Source: Candidatus Omnitrophota bacterium
GTDB taxonomy: Bacteria; Omnitrophota; Gorgyraeia; Gorgyraeales; Gorgyraeaceae
NCBI GenBank assembly: GCA_018901615.1
Contig: JAHIEN010000035.1
Coordinates: 1 to 41,348 of the forward strand
Length of the DNA stretch: 41,348 nt
Direction of reading: 5' to 3'
Below, piece by piece: positions 38,980 to 41,348 of the stretch. The notes below the pieces were generated by a model. It ran no database searches. It saw only the letters and a program-made list of their open reading frames with translations, and was not told the origin of the DNA. Made by a program: the position numbers and the translations under genes. Within the stretch, counting starts at the first letter, position 1. Each line of letters starts with the position of its first letter.

Positions 38980-40059
38980 ATGACAAAAAAAGTCCTGATG
39001 TGTGGCAACGAGGTCCTGGCTGAATCTGCTATAATGGCAGGCTGTAGGTTTTATGCAGGCTACCCCATTACGCCGCAAAACGAGATCCCTGCCTATATGT
39101 CAAGGCGCATGCCTGAAGTAGGAGGGGTGTTTATCCAGTCAGAAAGCGAGATCTCTGCTATCAATATGGTCTTTGGAGCATCACTTACAGGCGCAAGGGC
39201 CATGACATCGTCTTCCAGTCCAGGGATCAGCCTTAAACAGGAAGGGATATCATATCTCGCAGGCTGCGAGCTGCCAGCAGTAATTGTCAATGTGATGAGG
39301 GGAGGGCCTGGCCTGGGAAATATAGCGCCGAGTCAAAGTGATTATTTCCAGGCTACAAAGGGCGGCGGTCACGGAGATTACCGCCAGATAGTCCTGGCTC
39401 CGGCGTCTTTACAGGAGATAGTTGATGTTACAATGCTTTCTTTTGACCTCGCTGATAGATACAGGATGCCTGTAATGATTTTAGGAGACGGTTTGCTGGG
39501 ACAGATGATGGAGCCAGTGATATTGTCGCAGAGCGCCCTTCGACCCTGCTCAGGGCAGGCAGAGCGCACCCCGCCTAGCGTAAAAAAAGACTGGATATTG
39601 GATGGGTGTAAAGGCAGAAAGCCCAGGCTCATCAGGTCGCTTTTATTGGGCAATGGAGAGCTTGAGAGATTTAATGAAAGGCTTCAAAAAAAATATGATG
39701 AAATAAAGAATAAAGAAGTTCGTTGTGAAATACTGCACGGCGAGGATAGTAAGATCATGCTTGTGGCCTATGGTACTGTAAGCAGGATCTGTAGAAAAGT
39801 AGTCAAGACCCTCAGGGAGCAGGGAAAAAAGGTAGGCCTGGTGAGACCCGTGAGTTTATGGCCATTTCCAGAAAAGGAATTAAAAGCCCTGGCGGAAAAT
39901 GTCGAAGCGTTTCTGACAGTGGAGATGAGCTGCGGCCAGATGGTAGAAGACGTCAGGCTGGGCATAGAATGTAGAAAGCCGGTTCATTTTTACGGACGCT
40001 CCGGAGGCGGGGTACCTACAGAAGAGGATATAGTTAAAGAGATCGAAAAGATAATGTAG
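38980..40059 (+). CDS. vorB: 2-oxoacid:ferredoxin oxidoreductase alpha subunit (VorB-like)
   Basis: The alpha subunit binds part of the substrate site in an enzyme that oxidises a 2-oxoacid to an acyl-CoA and reduced ferredoxin. The 359-aa product shows GNEVLAESAIMAGCRFYAGYPITPQNEI, the key YPITP motif, and TSSSSPGISLKQEGISYLAG and GPGLGNIAPSQSDYFQ. The likely substrates, 2-ketoisovalerate or 2-oxoglutarate, are not separable by eye. Around residues 183-200 it carries an unusual segment SALRPCSGQAERT encoded by a palindromic repeat (39537-39558) flanked by 9-bp direct repeats; typical VorB proteins are about a dozen residues shorter there. Confidence 0.93.
   Translation: MTKKVLMCGNEVLAESAIMAGCRFYAGYPITPQNEIPAYMSRRMPEVGGVFIQSESEISAINMVFGASLTGARAMTSSSSPGISLKQEGISYLAGCELPAVIVNVMRGGPGLGNIAPSQSDYFQATKGGGHGDYRQIVLAPASLQEIVDVTMLSFDLADRYRMPVMILGDGLLGQMMEPVILSQSALRPCSGQAERTPPSVKKDWILDGCKGRKPRLIRSLLLGNGELERFNERLQKKYDEIKNKEVRCEILHGEDSKIMLVAYGTVSRICRKVVKTLREQGKKVGLVRPVSLWPFPEKELKALAENVEAFLTVEMSCGQMVEDVRLGIECRKPVHFYGRSGGGVPTEEDIVKEIEKIM
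39528..39567 (+). repeat. palindromic repeat inserted within vorB, with 9-bp direct repeats
   Basis: GCAGAGCGC occurs at 39528-39536 and again at 39559-39567. Between them lies a 22-base segment, CCTTCGACCCTGCTCAGG followed by GCAG, containing CCCTG/CAGGG, which matches the ends of the repeats at 13652 and 32186. The reading frame is open through it. Confidence 0.8.
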
Positions 40060-40061
40060 CC

Positions 40062-40078
40062 GCGCCATCTTATGGCGC
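40062..40078 (+). other. hairpin between alpha and beta genes
   Basis: GCGCCAT (40062-40068) pairs perfectly with ATGGCGC (40072-40078) around CTT. There is no T-run, so it may tune the alpha:beta mRNA ratio or stability rather than terminate. Confidence 0.6.
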
Positions 40079-40090
40079 CTAGATATAATC

Positions 40091-40822
40091 ATGGACCCAA
40101 TCTTTTTAAAACCGAATAGTCTGAAGGATGCCAGCACTCATTATTGCGCTGGCTGCGGCCATGGCATAGTGCATCGCCTTATAGCGGAGATCGTGGATGA
40201 GCTGGATATCCGTGAAAAAGTTATAGGCATTGCGCCTGTTGGCTGCGCCGTCCTTGCGTATGATTACTGGAATTTTGACGTAACAGAGGCAGCGCATGGC
40301 CGTGTACCGGCTGTTGCCACCGGCATAAAAAGGTCAAGGCCTGAGACCATAGTATTTGGTTATCAGGGCGATGGAGACCTTGCCGCAATAGGCACAGCGG
40401 AGATAATACACGCGGCTAACAGAGGGGAGAACATAACCATCATCTTTATAAATAACTCTGTTTACGGTATGACAGGCGGGCAGATGGCGCCGACCACAAT
40501 GTTAAAACAGAAGACAAGCACTACCCAGTCAGGCCGCGAACAAAAGCTTCATGGCTTTCCACTTAAAGTGTGTGAATTATTGTCTATCCTGCCGGGGGTC
40601 TTTTACGCAGAAAGGGTGTCAGTGCATTCTCCGCAGAATGTCCTGAAGACAAAGAAGGCCATAAAAAAAGCCTTCCAAAATCAGGTTGATGAAAAGGGTT
40701 TTTCTATTATAGAGGTATTGTCCCAGTGTCCCACCTATACAGGGCTCTCTTCTAAAGAATCCACTAAATGGGTAGGGGAAGAGATGACAAAACAATACCC
40801 GCTGGGAGTTTTTAAAGAATGA
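40091..40822 (+). CDS. 2-oxoacid:ferredoxin oxidoreductase beta subunit (TPP-binding)
   Basis: The beta subunit carries thiamine diphosphate. The 243-aa product has THYCAGCGHG near residue 20, GYQGDGDLAAIGTAEIIHAANR (TPP/Mg binding GDG) and NNSVYGMTGGQMAPT. Length is normal for this class. No clear ribosome site is seen before the ATG; the intercistronic hairpin lies 13 bases upstream. Its stop overlaps the gamma ATG (ATGA). Confidence 0.95.
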   Translation: MDPIFLKPNSLKDASTHYCAGCGHGIVHRLIAEIVDELDIREKVIGIAPVGCAVLAYDYWNFDVTEAAHGRVPAVATGIKRSRPETIVFGYQGDGDLAAIGTAEIIHAANRGENITIIFINNSVYGMTGGQMAPTTMLKQKTSTTQSGREQKLHGFPLKVCELLSILPGVFYAERVSVHSPQNVLKTKKAIKKAFQNQVDEKGFSIIEVLSQCPTYTGLSSKESTKWVGEEMTKQYPLGVFKE

Positions 40823-41348
40823 GAGAAGATATTATTTTCGCTGGTTTTGGCGGACAGGGCATAATGTTCATGGGCAAGGCAGTGTCTTATACTGCCATGA
40901 ACGAAGGTAAATTTGTTACCTGGATGCCTTCTTACGGCGCAGAGGTGAGAGGTGGCACGGCGCATTCAATGGTCATTGTCTCAGATAGTTTAATAGCGTC
41001 GCCTGTAGTGCGGCAGCCCAGTATATGCGTAGTAATGAACAAACCGTCTTTTGATAAGTTTGAAGGCAAGGTAAAAGAAAAAGGCCTCCTGGTTATAAAC
41101 AGCTCCCTCGTGGAAAGCCAGACTAAAAGAAAAGATATTGACGTATTAAAAGTGCCGGCCACAGACATGGCGTTTAAACTCGGAAATCCAAGGGTCAGTA
41201 ATATGATAATACTCGGCGCGCTTCTAGCTGCAAAAGACCTTTTAAGCCCAAAGTCCTTGGTAGAGTCGCTTACAGAGTTGATTCCAAAAAACCGCAAAGA
41301 CCTATTATCCATTAACAGGGAGGCAATAAGCCAGGGTTATGAGTACCA
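40819..41348 (+). CDS. 2-oxoacid:ferredoxin oxidoreductase gamma subunit, 3' end outside the window
   Basis: The gamma subunit completes the heterotetramer and probably contacts CoA. The visible 176 codons begin REDIIFAGFGGQGIMFMGKAVSYTAM and contain WMPSYGAEVRGGTAHSMV, the family signature, and later PRVSNMIILGALLA. Most of the usual roughly 180-190 residues are present; no stop is reached. The delta-alpha-beta-gamma order is typical. Confidence 0.95.
   Translation, partial: MREDIIFAGFGGQGIMFMGKAVSYTAMNEGKFVTWMPSYGAEVRGGTAHSMVIVSDSLIASPVVRQPSICVVMNKPSFDKFEGKVKEKGLLVINSSLVESQTKRKDIDVLKVPATDMAFKLGNPRVSNMIILGALLAAKDLLSPKSLVESLTELIPKNRKDLLSINREAISQGYEY

Overview
The window reads as a chromosomal segment from an uncultured, strictly anaerobic Gram-negative-type bacterium. 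Gene content and style suggest Omnitrophota (candidate division OP3) or a close relative; this is inference from an Rnf complex, a ferredoxin-dependent 2-oxoacid oxidoreductase, a MetV-type protein, a periplasmic PpiD/SurA-like chaperone, lipoproteins, tight ATGA-overlapping operons and frequent short palindromic repeats. No taxonomic marker in the window settles it.

Layout. 1-4.0 kb: Rnf ion-pumping ferredoxin:NAD oxidoreductase genes rnfG-D-E-A-B, then trxA. 4.0-7.5 kb: purN facing a two-gene minus-strand operon (short FtsH-like protease, lipoprotein). 7.56-8.95 kb: an insertion sequence with one DDE transposase and about 40-bp inverted ends. 9.0-10.6 kb: eno and ftsB. 10.6-19.4 kb: a purine block, purL, then (after a tRNA and a toxin-antitoxin remnant) purB-purC-short purS-purM-purD-purE. 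19.4-22.7 kb: a Sua5/low-molecular-weight phosphatase fusion, rpiB, glyA, nrdR, resembling the Bacillus ywlC-ywlE-rpiB-glyA cluster. 22.7-24.2 kb: a PpiD-like chaperone (minus). 24.5-28.4 kb: polX, then a small membrane protein, ccdA, a TlpA-like thioredoxin and metV. 28.4-36.9 kb: iscU with an intein, a Na/Pi cotransporter, 5-formyl-THF cyclo-ligase, rny, a YmdB-type phosphodiesterase, xseA, xseB, ispA. 36.9-41.3 kb: dxs and a four-subunit 2-oxoacid:ferredoxin oxidoreductase whose last gene runs off the end.

The two most striking items are self-splicing elements in essential genes: a compact 211-nt ORF-less group I intron in the anticodon loop of initiator tRNA-fMet (13301-13588), and a 372-residue LAGLIDADG intein in the Fe-S scaffold IscU, placed exactly before the first cluster-ligand cysteine (28540-29655). 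Others are a promoter-preceded structured leader before purL, a 49-codon half-length PurS, a HigB toxin reduced to its C-terminus beside an intact HigA antitoxin with a palindromic operator, a palindromic repeat inserted in frame into vorB between 9-bp direct repeats, and related large hairpins in the eno and polX leaders.

How the genes fit together: the 2-oxoacid oxidoreductase would reduce ferredoxin, Rnf would couple ferredoxin oxidation to NAD reduction and ion export, and GlyA, MetV and the cyclo-ligase handle C1-folate chemistry that also feeds PurN. CcdA and the TlpA-like protein supply reducing power outside the cytoplasm. I see no CRISPR array, phage block or secondary-metabolite cluster.
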